Source of the DNA: Draconibacterium mangrovi
GTDB taxonomy: Bacteria; Bacteroidota; Bacteroidia; Bacteroidales; Prolixibacteraceae
Length of the DNA stretch: 64,000 nucleotides
Direction: 5' to 3'
Assembly (NCBI RefSeq): GCF_010586825.1
Contig: NZ_JAAAGB010000004.1
Location: 1-64,000, forward strand
Below are positions 8,994-16,938 of the stretch, piece after piece. Each line of letters opens with the position of its first letter. The stretch's first letter is position 1. The translations under genes and the position numbers were made by a program. Below the pieces are notes generated by a model. It made no database searches, was not told the origin of the DNA, and was given only the letters and a program-made list of their open reading frames with translations.

Positions 8994-9500
8994 CTAGTTT
9001 ATCAGTTCATTCACCTTCTCAATAATCTTGTTGAATTCGTCTTCATTAAAACCGATAGAAGCGACTGCAATTTTTCCGTCTTTATCGATAATGAAGTTAC
9101 GCGGAATGTTTTGTTTGGCATATTTCGAAAAGATCTCACGGTCGGCATCAGGGTAGAAGGGGAGTGTGTAATTGTTATCGGTTTTAAATTTATTTACCGT
9201 TTCCCAATCGTGTTCGCGGCCAATTACCAAAACCTCAAAATTTTCGTTTTGCTTCAGTTTTAGATAAACTTCCTTTTCAAGATGCGGTAACTCTTTGCGG
9301 CATGGCGGACACCAGGTGGCAAAAAAGTTAATCCACACTACTTTTCCTTTCAAATCTGATAGCTTTTTTACCGAGCCATCTTCCAAAGTAATGGAGAAGT
9401 CGGGGGCAGTGTCGCCTTCTTTTACCAGGGTGAATTCGTCTTGTGCATAATTATTTAGCGCGAAGAACGCCAGTAAAATAAATATCGTCAGTTTTTTCAT
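8994..9500 (-). CDS. TlpA/ResA-like exported thioredoxin
   Basis: A 168-aa protein with a cleavable signal (hydrophobic residues 4-18, then YAQ) followed by a thioredoxin fold. The redox motif is FFATWCPPCRKELPHL (CPPC near residues 64-67), preceded by APDFSITLEDGSVKKLSDLKGK, and the cis-Pro is in NIPRNFIIDKDGKI. Such proteins reduce disulfides or support cytochrome c maturation in the periplasm; no cytochrome gene lies nearby. It has its own terminator and appears monocistronic. Confidence 0.9.
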   Translation of the reverse strand: MKKLTIFILLAFFALNNYAQDEFTLVKEGDTAPDFSITLEDGSVKKLSDLKGKVVWINFFATWCPPCRKELPHLEKEVYLKLKQNENFEVLVIGREHDWETVNKFKTDNNYTLPFYPDADREIFSKYAKQNIPRNFIIDKDGKIAVASIGFNEDEFNKIIEKVNELIN

Positions 9501-9558
9501 GTTGTTGTTATTCTTTACATTTTGCCACTAATGTAACCATATGATCTGAAAACAAAAA

Positions 9559-9582
9559 CACCCGCTTAAAATTAAGCAGGTG
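9559..9582 (-). terminator. Intrinsic terminator of purC
   Basis: CACC/GGTG and GCTTAA/TTAAGC pair around a short loop with one mismatch. Leftward the hairpin runs into TTTTTG. It lies 26 bases past the purC stop. Confidence 0.75.
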
Positions 9583-9607
9583 TCTTCAGTTTATGATCGT
9601 TATTCTT

Positions 9608-10558
9608 TTAAGCTTGTTTCAAAAAATCATTAACGGCCGATTCAATTCGTTCTTCAATTTTTGAAGTATCCGATTTTACAAATTTGTCGCCGGTGATATT
9701 TTCATACAATTCAATGTATCTTTCTGATACCTCGTTAACAAACGACTCCGGAATTTCTGGAAGAACATCGCCGTCGCGGCCCTGGAAATTGTTTTCCATT
9801 AACCACTCGCGAACAAATTCTTTCGAAAGTTGCTTTTGGTTTTCGCCTTTGTCAAAACGCTCCTGGTAACCATCGGCGTAGAAATAACGCGATGAGTCGG
9901 GTGTGTGAATTTCGTCGATCAGGTAAATCTGTCCGTCTTTTTTACCGAATTCGTATTTGGTATCCACCAAAATCAATCCCATTTCTTTGGCCATTTCGCT
10001 ACCGCGTTTAAAAAGTGCCAGCGAAATACGTTCCAGTTCTTTATAGTCTTCTTCCGAAACCAATCCTTGTTTGATGATCTCTTCGCGCGAAATATTTTCG
10101 TCGTGAGCGCCTTGTTCAGCTTTTGTAGTTGGCGTTAACAGCGGCTCAGGAAAAGCCTGGTGCTCTTTCAAACCTTCAGGAAGTGGAACGCCACAGATAT
10201 CGCGACCGCCATTTTTGTACAATCTCCACGAACTTCCGGTTAAATAACCACGCACGATCATTTCTACCGGGAAAGTTTCGCAAAAATGCCCAACGGTTAC
10301 GTTCGGATCGGGTGTTGCTATTTTCCAGTTCGGAACAATATCAGCAGTAGCGTCCAGAAATTTCTCTGCTATCTGGTTAAGTACCTGACCTTTAAAAGGA
10401 ATTCCTTTTGGCAGCACCACGTCGAATGCTGAAATACGATCGGAAACAACCATCACCAAAAAATCGTCGTTGATGTTGTAAACGTCGCGAACTTTACCTT
10501 TGTAGTGGCTTTTTTGTCCCGGGAAATTGAAACTTGTTTTTGTAAGTGCGTTACCCAT
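9608..10558 (-). CDS. purC: SAICAR synthetase (PurC)
   Basis: Phosphoribosylaminoimidazole-succinocarboxamide synthase joins CAIR and aspartate with ATP in purine synthesis. Visible family motifs are [26 protein letters not shown] (N-terminal ATP site), [27 protein letters not shown] and [12 protein letters not shown]. The 316-aa length matches the longer form used by Bacteroidota and yeast rather than the E. coli enzyme of about 237 aa. It stands alone, with no other pur gene in the window, and ends at a clear terminator. Confidence 0.95.
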   Translation of the reverse strand: MGNALTKTSFNFPGQKSHYKGKVRDVYNINDDFLVMVVSDRISAFDVVLPKGIPFKGQVLNQIAEKFLDATADIVPNWKIATPDPNVTVGHFCETFPVEMIVRGYLTGSSWRLYKNGGRDICGVPLPEGLKEHQAFPEPLLTPTTKAEQGAHDENISREEIIKQGLVSEEDYKELERISLALFKRGSEMAKEMGLILVDTKYEFGKKDGQIYLIDEIHTPDSSRYFYADGYQERFDKGENQKQLSKEFVREWLMENNFQGRDGDVLPEIPESFVNEVSERYIELYENITGDKFVKSDTSKIEERIESAVNDFLKQA

Positions 10559-10741
10559 TTTTGTTGAATATTTATTGTTGTATTTATACTTATTGCCGGC
10601 GTTATAATCTGTTTCCGATTTTATTACAAATTTAGCTGGTTTTTGTTTAATTCAGAAAATTGTAAAACTTGATTCTGGATACTCGATTTTTGATACTGGA
10701 TACAGGATCCTTCGAAATTCAAATTTCTTTTATAGAATGAT

Positions 10742-11731
10742 CTACTGCTTGTTTTTTTCTTTGGCTTCAGTTTTTATCTCAATTTTCTCCTCGTCATGTT
10801 TATCGTAAGCTTCTACAATGTCGCGCACCAAACGGTGACGTACAATGTCTTTTTTATCGAAATATATGTTCCCAATATTTTTAATTCCCTTCAAAATTTT
10901 CAGGGCCTGTATCAACCCTGAATGACTTTTTCGCGGGAGGTCGATCTGCGTAACATCGCCGGTAATAATAAACTTAGCGTTGAGGCCCATTCGGGTTAAA
11001 AACATTTTTAGCTGGTTGACTGTGGTATTCTGTGCTTCGTCGAGAATAACATAGGCGTTACTCAATGTTCGTCCACGCATAAAAGCCAGCGGGGCAATTT
11101 GTATCACACCGTCTTTCAGAAATTCCTCCAGTTTTTTCGGAGGGATCATATCCTGCAAAGCATCGTAAAGTGGTTGCAGATACGGATCGATTTTATCCTT
11201 TAAATCGCCTGGAAGAAAACCCAGGTTTTCACCGGCTTCAACTGCAGGGCGACTCAAAATTATCTTACGTATTTCTTTGTTTTTTAACGCTCGTACAGCC
11301 AGGGCTATGGCGGTGTAGGTTTTTCCGGTTCCGGCCGGACCAATGGCAAAAATCAAATCGTTATTGGCACTGGCTTCCACCAAGCGGCGTTGGTTGGGGG
11401 TGCGGGCACGAACAGGTTTCCCGCTGTTTCCAAAAACAATAATATCGGGTTCGCCATTGCTGTTATCTTCAAACGATGACACTCCCGAATCCAATAGCTC
11501 GTGAATAATTTCTTCCGAGAGCATATTGTACTGGTAATAATGATCGAGAATGAGGGCGAACTTTTTCTCAAAAGCTTTGATTTCCTTTGGTTCCCCCTGA
11601 ACGAACAAGGCGTGGCCCCGTGCTGTGATCTTAATTTTTGGGAAAAGCCTTTTTATCAGTTCAATTTTCGAATTGTTTACTCCAAAAAACTCAAGGAGAT
11701 CAATTCCTTCCAGTAAAATTTGTTTATCCAA
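10742..11731 (-). CDS. PhoH-like ATPase
   Basis: A 329-aa cytoplasmic ATPase, probably RNA-associated. After an N-terminal KH-like segment (residues 20-60) it has Walker A GPAGTGKTYT (131-140), a Walker B VILDEAQNTT, and the PhoH-typical FLTRMGLNAKFIITGDVTQIDLP. The C-terminus is a charged tail. In many bacteria phoH lies next to ybeY; here it does not. The 180-bp gap before purC argues for separate transcription. Confidence 0.9.
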   Translation of the reverse strand: MDKQILLEGIDLLEFFGVNNSKIELIKRLFPKIKITARGHALFVQGEPKEIKAFEKKFALILDHYYQYNMLSEEIIHELLDSGVSSFEDNSNGEPDIIVFGNSGKPVRARTPNQRRLVEASANNDLIFAIGPAGTGKTYTAIALAVRALKNKEIRKIILSRPAVEAGENLGFLPGDLKDKIDPYLQPLYDALQDMIPPKKLEEFLKDGVIQIAPLAFMRGRTLSNAYVILDEAQNTTVNQLKMFLTRMGLNAKFIITGDVTQIDLPRKSHSGLIQALKILKGIKNIGNIYFDKKDIVRHRLVRDIVEAYDKHDEEKIEIKTEAKEKNKQ

Positions 11732-11844
11732 TGTGTCTTCTTAAAAATTTAAGCACGGCAAATTTACGAAAATAAATTGCCACTATCGAATGTTGGAAGG
11801 CTTTGATATTCAATTTCTGACCGATGTGTAAATTGTCGGCTTTT

Positions 11845-11994
11845 TTATTTCGAGAACATTTTTACGAGCCAAAGTATTAGGTATAAGCCCACTCCAGCAC
11901 CGGCAAATAATGCAGCAATAACAAATGCAATTCTAATTACTTTAACGCTCCATCCTAGTTTTCCACTAAGCCATTCGCAAACTCCTAAAATCAT
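11845..11994 (-). CDS. Stand-alone PspC-domain small membrane protein, 49 aa
   Basis: The frame begins MILGVCEWLSGKLGWSVKVI (ATG at 11994). It continues with one hydrophobic segment containing AALFAGAGVGLYLILWLV and ends KMFSK. The GVCEWLSGKLGW and GLYLILW signatures are those of PspC-domain proteins, here with no other domain. Its role is unknown; PspC proteins are linked to envelope stress. It lies between phoH and mazG, divergent from mazG. Confidence 0.75.
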   Translation of the reverse strand: MILGVCEWLSGKLGWSVKVIRIAFVIAALFAGAGVGLYLILWLVKMFSK

Positions 11995-12119
11995 GTGTTT
12001 ATATTTATTGTTATACTGGCAAGATAAAATTTATTAATAAATCTGTGAACTTTAAATACCGTTTTTGTTTGTTAAACATCGGAATCCTTAACTTCGGATG
12101 AAATTTGAAACCTTATTGA

Positions 12120-12896
12120 ATGGAACGAAAAGTAGAAGAGTTTAAACGCTTACTTGAAATAATGGACGAATTGCGCGACAAATGTCCGTGGGATAAAAAA
12201 CAAACACTGGAGTCGTTGCGCAAACTAACGATAGAGGAAACCTACGAGCTGGGCGATGCCATTTTGAAAAACGATTTGCAGGAGATAAAAAAAGAATTGG
12301 GCGACATTATGCTGCACATTGTTTTTTATGCAAAAATCGGATCTGAAAAAGGTGCTTTTGACATGGGAGATGTGCTGGAAGGCATAAACGAAAAATTGAT
12401 ATACCGTCATCCGCATATATTTGGAGATGTTGATGTTGATGGTTCGGCCGATAAAGTTGCTGAAAACTGGGAAGCCTTAAAACTGAAAGAGAAAGGCGGC
12501 AATAAACGCGTTCTGGAAGGAGTGCCTGCTGCCATGCCGGCGCTGGTTAAAGCCAACCGTATTCAGGAAAAAGTGCGTGGTGTGGGTTTCGACTGGGAAT
12601 ATAAAGAACAGGTTTGGGATAAAGTAAAAGAGGAAGTTGACGAGTTGAGCGTTGAGATCAACAAAGCCGATAAAGATAAAATGGAGGCCGAGTTTGGAGA
12701 TTTACTGTTTGCCGTTGTAAATGCTGCCCGTTTGTACGACATCGATCCGGAAGCAGCGCTGGAACGTACCAACCTTAAATTTATAAAGCGCTTTAATTAC
12801 CTCGAAAGCAAAACGTTGATGCAGGGAAAAAGCCTTCACGATATGAGTCTTGCAGAAATGGACGAGATTTGGGAAGAAGCAAAGAAAGAAGAGTAG
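12120..12896 (+). CDS. mazG: Nucleoside triphosphate pyrophosphohydrolase MazG
   Basis: Hydrolyses (d)NTPs to monophosphates and pyrophosphate, a housekeeping function. Two MazG domains are visible: residues 1-110 with CPWDKKQTLESLRKLTIEETYEL and KELGDIMLHIVFYAKI, and residues 140-245 with VKEEVDEL and EAEFGDLLFAVVNAAR. The acidic metal ligands (EExxE, ExxD) are intact in both. The 258-aa length matches the family. The start is the ATG at 12120. Confidence 0.95.
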   Translation: MERKVEEFKRLLEIMDELRDKCPWDKKQTLESLRKLTIEETYELGDAILKNDLQEIKKELGDIMLHIVFYAKIGSEKGAFDMGDVLEGINEKLIYRHPHIFGDVDVDGSADKVAENWEALKLKEKGGNKRVLEGVPAAMPALVKANRIQEKVRGVGFDWEYKEQVWDKVKEEVDELSVEINKADKDKMEAEFGDLLFAVVNAARLYDIDPEAALERTNLKFIKRFNYLESKTLMQGKSLHDMSLAEMDEIWEEAKKEE

Positions 12897-13071
12897 TTTT
12901 AAGGCAAAAGTATAAAGGAAAAGGGCAAAAGTAGAGGAAGGATTATTGATAAAGGATTATTGGTGAAGGATTAAGGATTAATTGGGAACAAGTGATTAGT
13001 TGCAGTCGGCAGGCACAGTTGACAGTTTATCAATTTGACAATTTATCAATCCATGTAATAGCGTTTTAGAT
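12897..13071. other. Intergenic with short imperfect repeats
   Basis: Holds stuttering copies of AAGGATTATTG/AAGGATTAAGG (about 12935-12985) and three near-copies of the phrase AATTTATCAATTTGACA (13025-13050). No gene is seen. Such stutters are common intergenic debris in this group. Confidence 0.4.
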
Positions 13072-13329
13072 TTATTTCAGTCTGTCTGCGGTAATTATTC
13101 TAAACGTGTTTTTATTAATTGTAAGCCTGACCTTACGTGTTTTATTGGTAATGTAGATGTTTTTACCTTTTAGTTGAAGATTGGTTTCTTCGGTTTCGTT
13201 TATAATGGAGCAAACCATTTCTTCGATTTTGTCGTTTGGAAGCTCAATATTTAGTTTCTTATTTATTCTGCCATAAACAAGATCAGTGTAACAAATTTTC
13301 TCTGCTATTTCATTTTTAAAACTTTTCAT
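13072..13329 (-). CDS. DUF3781 small protein
   Basis: An 85-aa cytoplasmic protein matching my recollection of DUF3781: an N-terminal ICYTDLVYGRINKKLNIEL, then GKNIYITNKTRKVRLTINKNTFRIITADRLK. The function is unknown. It has a low GC content. It shares direction with the flavoprotein and DUF4159 genes but is separated from the upstream gene by 78 bases. Confidence 0.75.
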   Translation of the reverse strand: MKSFKNEIAEKICYTDLVYGRINKKLNIELPNDKIEEMVCSIINETEETNLQLKGKNIYITNKTRKVRLTINKNTFRIITADRLK

Positions 13330-13407
13330 AAATCTCTGACAAAGCTTTCAATTAAAACAATTAAGAATTTTATATTCAATCTTTCTTCAATCTATTTCAA
13401 TCTCCAA

Positions 13408-13986
13408 TCAATCAGTTACAACCTTTTTCATCAGCCAGCTCATATTCTCCGCCAGCGTCCGGATGGTGTTTATTCCTTCTTCATCCTGTAGCACATCGCC
13501 CTGGTTTTTGCCAAATGCAAAGTTCCAGTAACTTGAACCGGGAACGATCATCTGGTTAATCAGGAAGAATCGATTCATAGTATCAAAAGTGGGCAATGCA
13601 CCGCCACGTCGCACTGAAATTACACCGGCACCAACTTTTCGTTTTAGCAAATGACCATTGCCACGTGTAACATAACCGGCCACATCAATTAAAGCTTTAA
13701 TCTCGGTGCTCACATCGGCAAAATAAACCGGCGTACCCAAAATAATCCCATCGGCTTCAATCATTTTTTCGATGCAAAGATTTAGCAGATCATTTTTAAT
13801 GTGGCATTTGCGGTCCTGAATTTCGCGGCATTTGCCACAAGCCGTGCAGCCGTGAACGGGTTTGTTTCCCAGCTGAATAACTTCGGTTTCTATTCCTTCC
13901 GCCCGAAAGATCTTAAACGTTTCTTCTATTAACAGCGATGTATTTCCGTTGCGTCGTGGGCTTCCGTTAAAGGCTACTACTTTCAT
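13408..13986 (-). CDS. NAD(P)H-dependent FMN reductase, iron-sulfur flavoprotein-like
   Basis: A 192-aa flavodoxin-fold protein. The FMN phosphate loop is FNGSPRRNGNTSLL near residues 5-18. A cysteine group CTACGKCREIQDRKC (residues 48-62) resembles the iron-sulfur flavoproteins. GTPVYFADVSTEIKALIDV is the second flavin-binding region. It probably transfers electrons from NAD(P)H to an unknown acceptor. Its neighbours give no clear pathway. Confidence 0.8.
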   Translation of the reverse strand: MKVVAFNGSPRRNGNTSLLIEETFKIFRAEGIETEVIQLGNKPVHGCTACGKCREIQDRKCHIKNDLLNLCIEKMIEADGIILGTPVYFADVSTEIKALIDVAGYVTRGNGHLLKRKVGAGVISVRRGGALPTFDTMNRFFLINQMIVPGSSYWNFAFGKNQGDVLQDEEGINTIRTLAENMSWLMKKVVTD

Positions 13987-14038
13987 GAATTAAATTGCTA
14001 AACTGTTAAATTGATAAATTGAAAAACTGATATATTAT

Positions 14039-14692
14039 TTATTGTCCGAATACATAGGCGATAATGTTGGCGCCCATTTTTAACGCTTTTTGGCGCAGGT
14101 CCTCCGGATCGTTGTGCACGTCGATATCTTCCCAGCCATCGCCTAAATCGGTTTCGTAAGTGTATAGGCAAACCAACCGGTCGTCGACAAATAATCCAAA
14201 TGCCTGTGGTGGTTTATTATCGTGCTCGTGTATTTTCGGAATGCCTTCGTTAAAATCGTATTTCTGATGAAAAATCTCGTGCGACGGTGGCAGTTCTACA
14301 AACTCCTTGTCGGGGAAAACCTTTTTCATTTCGCGACGGATATATTCATCCAGTCCGTAATTATCGTCGATGTGCAAAAAACCACCGCCTTCAAGGTAAA
14401 CGCGCAAATTCATTGCATCGCTTTCCGATAAAATAATGTTGCCGTGCCCGGTTAAATGCACAAAGGGGAAATTAAACAACTCGGGGCTGCCAATTTCAAT
14501 GGTCGATGGCTCCGGATTTATGTTGGTATTCAGGTTTTCGTTACAAAACTCAATGAGGTTGGGCAGGGCAGTGGGGTCGGAATACCAGTCGCCGCCGCCA
14601 TTGTATTTCAACAAAGCAATTTTCACACTGCTGCCTTGCGCGGCAACACCAAGTGTAAAAAGTAGAAACAGGAACAGAAATGAAAGTTTCAT
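14039..14692 (-). CDS. DUF4159 exported protein
   Basis: A 217-aa protein with a Sec signal (LSFLFLFLLFTLGVAAQ) and a DUF4159 body: IALLKYNGGGDWYSDPTALPNLIEF, HLTGHGNIILSESD, LEGGGFLHIDDNYG and KVFPDKEFVELPPSHEIFH. I chose the ATG at 14692 because it puts the signal peptide at the N-terminus; an in-frame ATG at 14746 adds 18 non-conserved residues. DUF4159 genes often sit with MoxR/VWA operons, but none is here. A phased palindrome array begins 131 bases upstream. Confidence 0.85.
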   Translation of the reverse strand: MKLSFLFLFLLFTLGVAAQGSSVKIALLKYNGGGDWYSDPTALPNLIEFCNENLNTNINPEPSTIEIGSPELFNFPFVHLTGHGNIILSESDAMNLRVYLEGGGFLHIDDNYGLDEYIRREMKKVFPDKEFVELPPSHEIFHQKYDFNEGIPKIHEHDNKPPQAFGLFVDDRLVCLYTYETDLGDGWEDIDVHNDPEDLRQKALKMGANIIAYVFGQ

Positions 14693-14822
14693 TTGCAAAA
14701 TTTTCCGAAAAATACGATTCCTCGCGGAGATGAGAAAATACGACATGAATCAATTTGCAGAAAATACTACTTGTTTGTTAATGAATGTGGCAGGTGGTGT
14801 TATGTTGAGAGGATAAAAACAA

Positions 14823-15028
14823 GGTTTCCGCTGGTGCGGAAAGGTTGCCGTTACTTTATTTCATGGTTTCCGCAATCACGGAAAGTTAGCCTGACATTTA
14901 AAAGAAGGTTTCCGCGGCTGCGGAAAGTTAGTTTGAAGTTTAAAACAACGTTTCCGGGTGTGCGGAAAGGCTGTCTGTAATTTTTTTCAGGCTTTCCGTA
15001 AACGCGGAAAACCTGTTTGTTAATCGAA
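14823..15028. repeat. Five phased palindromes, 42-bp period
   Basis: Units start at 14823, 14865, 14907, 14949 and 14991, exactly 42 bp apart. Each contains TTTCCG-N6-CGGAAA. All ten arms are identical in the five units, while the six central bases differ (CTGGTG, CAATCA, CGGCTG, GGTGTG, TAAACG), and the 24-bp spacers have diverged to partly similar AT-rich sequence. Four helical turns separate successive dyads. This is not a CRISPR: the spacers are related and the repeats are too short. Possible roles are a protein-binding array or an RNA hairpin series. It lies between the DUF4159 gene and the ABC exporter. Confidence 0.9.
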
Positions 15029-15174
15029 ACCATTGCTTTTGGGGTGTCCGAAATTAGAAACTTAGGAGAAAACAGTTCGTCGGACATTCCCGAAAGGCGA
15101 ATCTAAAATAACGAATAAGCTGAGCCCGATAATGAACAGGGCAAAATAAGTGTTGAGATTGTGGGCAAACAGCC

Positions 15175-16938
15175 TTAACTTTCGTTAATTCCCTTCATCA
15201 GTAGATCAAGAGCTTTGTCCAGCGAGCCGGCAGCTGTTATTTCTCCCGAGTTTACAAAGAAAATTTCATCGGCATTTTCAATGGTGTTCAAGCGGTGTGC
15301 AATGATAACTTTTGATGTTGATGCCGGTAGGTTATTGATGATCGTTTCGAGTTGTTGCTCGGTAACGGTATCGATATTTGCTGTCGCTTCATCAAGAATT
15401 AGTAACTCCGGTTTTCGTAAAATGGCACGCATAAAAGCGATCAGCTGTTTTTGCCCCAGGCTTATTCCGTCGCCCGTCATTTGAATGGGCGTTTCCAAAC
15501 CACTATCAAAACGTTGCAGCAAACTTCCCAACCCTGCTTCTTTAAGCGATTGTTGCAGCTCTTCGTTGCTTAAAGCCGACATGGTTTCGTTGCCATATAA
15601 AATATTTTCCCTTACCGTTCCCGAGAATAAAATGGGGTCCTGAAGAATCACCCCGATTTTTGCAGTTCTTTCAGCAGGATCGTATGATTTTATGTCTTTT
15701 CCATCCAAAAGGATCGTGCCTTTTGTGGCGTCGTATAAACGTGCAATCAACGATGCGGTAGTTGTTTTTCCGCCACCGGTTGGCCCGATAAAAGCATAAG
15801 TTTTTCCACGCTCCAGATCGAAGCTAACTTTGTGTAACACCTCTTTGCCGTTCGGGTAGCAAAACGAAACATCGTTAAAGTTTACCAGCGAAGCATTTTT
15901 TTGTATTTCCTTTTCTTTTGCAACTTCCAGATTGTTTTCCAGTGAAAGCAGATACGAGATGCGATCCCACGCAGCCAACGCCTGTTGAAAGTTTGCCCAA
16001 AGTATGGCCAGTTGTCGTAATGGGTTATAAAAGTTCATCACATAGGCAATAAAACTGATCAGCAAACCAATGCTAAAATTGCCCTGTATGATGAGGTAGA
16101 TACCCAGCGCCAAAACAATTAGTTGCCCCAGGTTGGCCGCAAAAGTATAAACCGGATTGAGAATATTGTTGGCAATTCCGGCATAAACCGATTGCTTATA
16201 ATTTTCCTCATTTACTTCGGAAAAACGTTTTCGGAAATAGTCGCGGCGGTTAAAAGCAACCACCACCTTAAAATTCGCCAGGCTTTCCTGTATTTCGGCA
16301 GAAAGGTCGCCCAGACTTTTTAAACTGGCCTCGTTCTTTCTGCGTATCCACGGCGAAATAATTTTAGTAAAAACCAAAAGAAACAGGGCAGGAGAGAGTG
16401 CTGCCAATCCAAGTGGAAGGTTGATTACCAGAAGCAGAATTCCTGCACCGGTCATGGTAATAATTCCGCCAATAAAACGCATCAGCGATTGCGAAAAGAA
16501 CTCGTTTACCTTTTGTGTGTCGTTATTGATACGCGATATCAGGTCGCCCGATTTATTTTGGTTAAAAAAGTCGAGCGGTAATTCCTGCAGTTTATGAAAT
16601 ACCGAGTTACGGAGGCTATACAACATACGTTGCCCGATGCCGCCCATCATAATCATTTGCGCGTAATTCACAAAAAATGCCACCACATACATCGTCAGCA
16701 AAATTCCGGCAAAAAGCAATATGCCGTGGTAATCTTTGGTTTGCACATAATTGTCTACTGTATACCCAATTATATATGCGCCTGCCAGACTTAATGCAGC
16801 ATTTATTGCAATTGCTGCAAAGGCGATAATCAGGTTGCGCCGTTCGCCACTGATAATAGCCACCAGTTTCTTTAGTGATTTCAGAAACGGAAGCTTCTTC
16901 TCATTTTTATCGGGTGTGCGATTCAGATTATAATTCAT
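15175..16938 (-). CDS. ABC exporter half-transporter, canonical-Walker B subunit
   Basis: A 587-aa fused permease/ATPase with six membrane helices in residues 25-320 and a nucleotide-binding domain after about residue 350. Walker A is GPTGGGKTTTA, Walker B LLILDEATANID has the catalytic Glu, and the H-loop is IIAHRLNT. The signature is degenerate: ISLGQKQLIAF instead of LSGGQ. It overlaps the upstream exporter gene by 11 bases. Together the two have the features of a heterodimeric exporter with one degenerate ATP site (BmrCD/LmrCD/TM287-288 type). The substrate, drug or lipid, is unknown. Confidence 0.9.
   Translation of the reverse strand: MNYNLNRTPDKNEKKLPFLKSLKKLVAIISGERRNLIIAFAAIAINAALSLAGAYIIGYTVDNYVQTKDYHGILLFAGILLTMYVVAFFVNYAQMIMMGGIGQRMLYSLRNSVFHKLQELPLDFFNQNKSGDLISRINNDTQKVNEFFSQSLMRFIGGIITMTGAGILLLVINLPLGLAALSPALFLLVFTKIISPWIRRKNEASLKSLGDLSAEIQESLANFKVVVAFNRRDYFRKRFSEVNEENYKQSVYAGIANNILNPVYTFAANLGQLIVLALGIYLIIQGNFSIGLLISFIAYVMNFYNPLRQLAILWANFQQALAAWDRISYLLSLENNLEVAKEKEIQKNASLVNFNDVSFCYPNGKEVLHKVSFDLERGKTYAFIGPTGGGKTTTASLIARLYDATKGTILLDGKDIKSYDPAERTAKIGVILQDPILFSGTVRENILYGNETMSALSNEELQQSLKEAGLGSLLQRFDSGLETPIQMTGDGISLGQKQLIAFMRAILRKPELLILDEATANIDTVTEQQLETIINNLPASTSKVIIAHRLNTIENADEIFFVNSGEITAAGSLDKALDLLMKGINES

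Noticed and set aside
12935-13050. Tandem repeat system
   Set aside because: Only short stuttering AAGGATTA and AATTTATCAA fragments without fixed period; ordinary intergenic debris.
14823-15028. Possible CRISPR array
   Set aside because: Period is 42 bp with a palindromic 18-bp core, and spacers resemble each other instead of being unrelated; no cas gene is near.
15087-15174. Possible small gene between the array and the ABC operon
   Set aside because: No start with coding character; it is the 3' flank of the leftward ABC gene.
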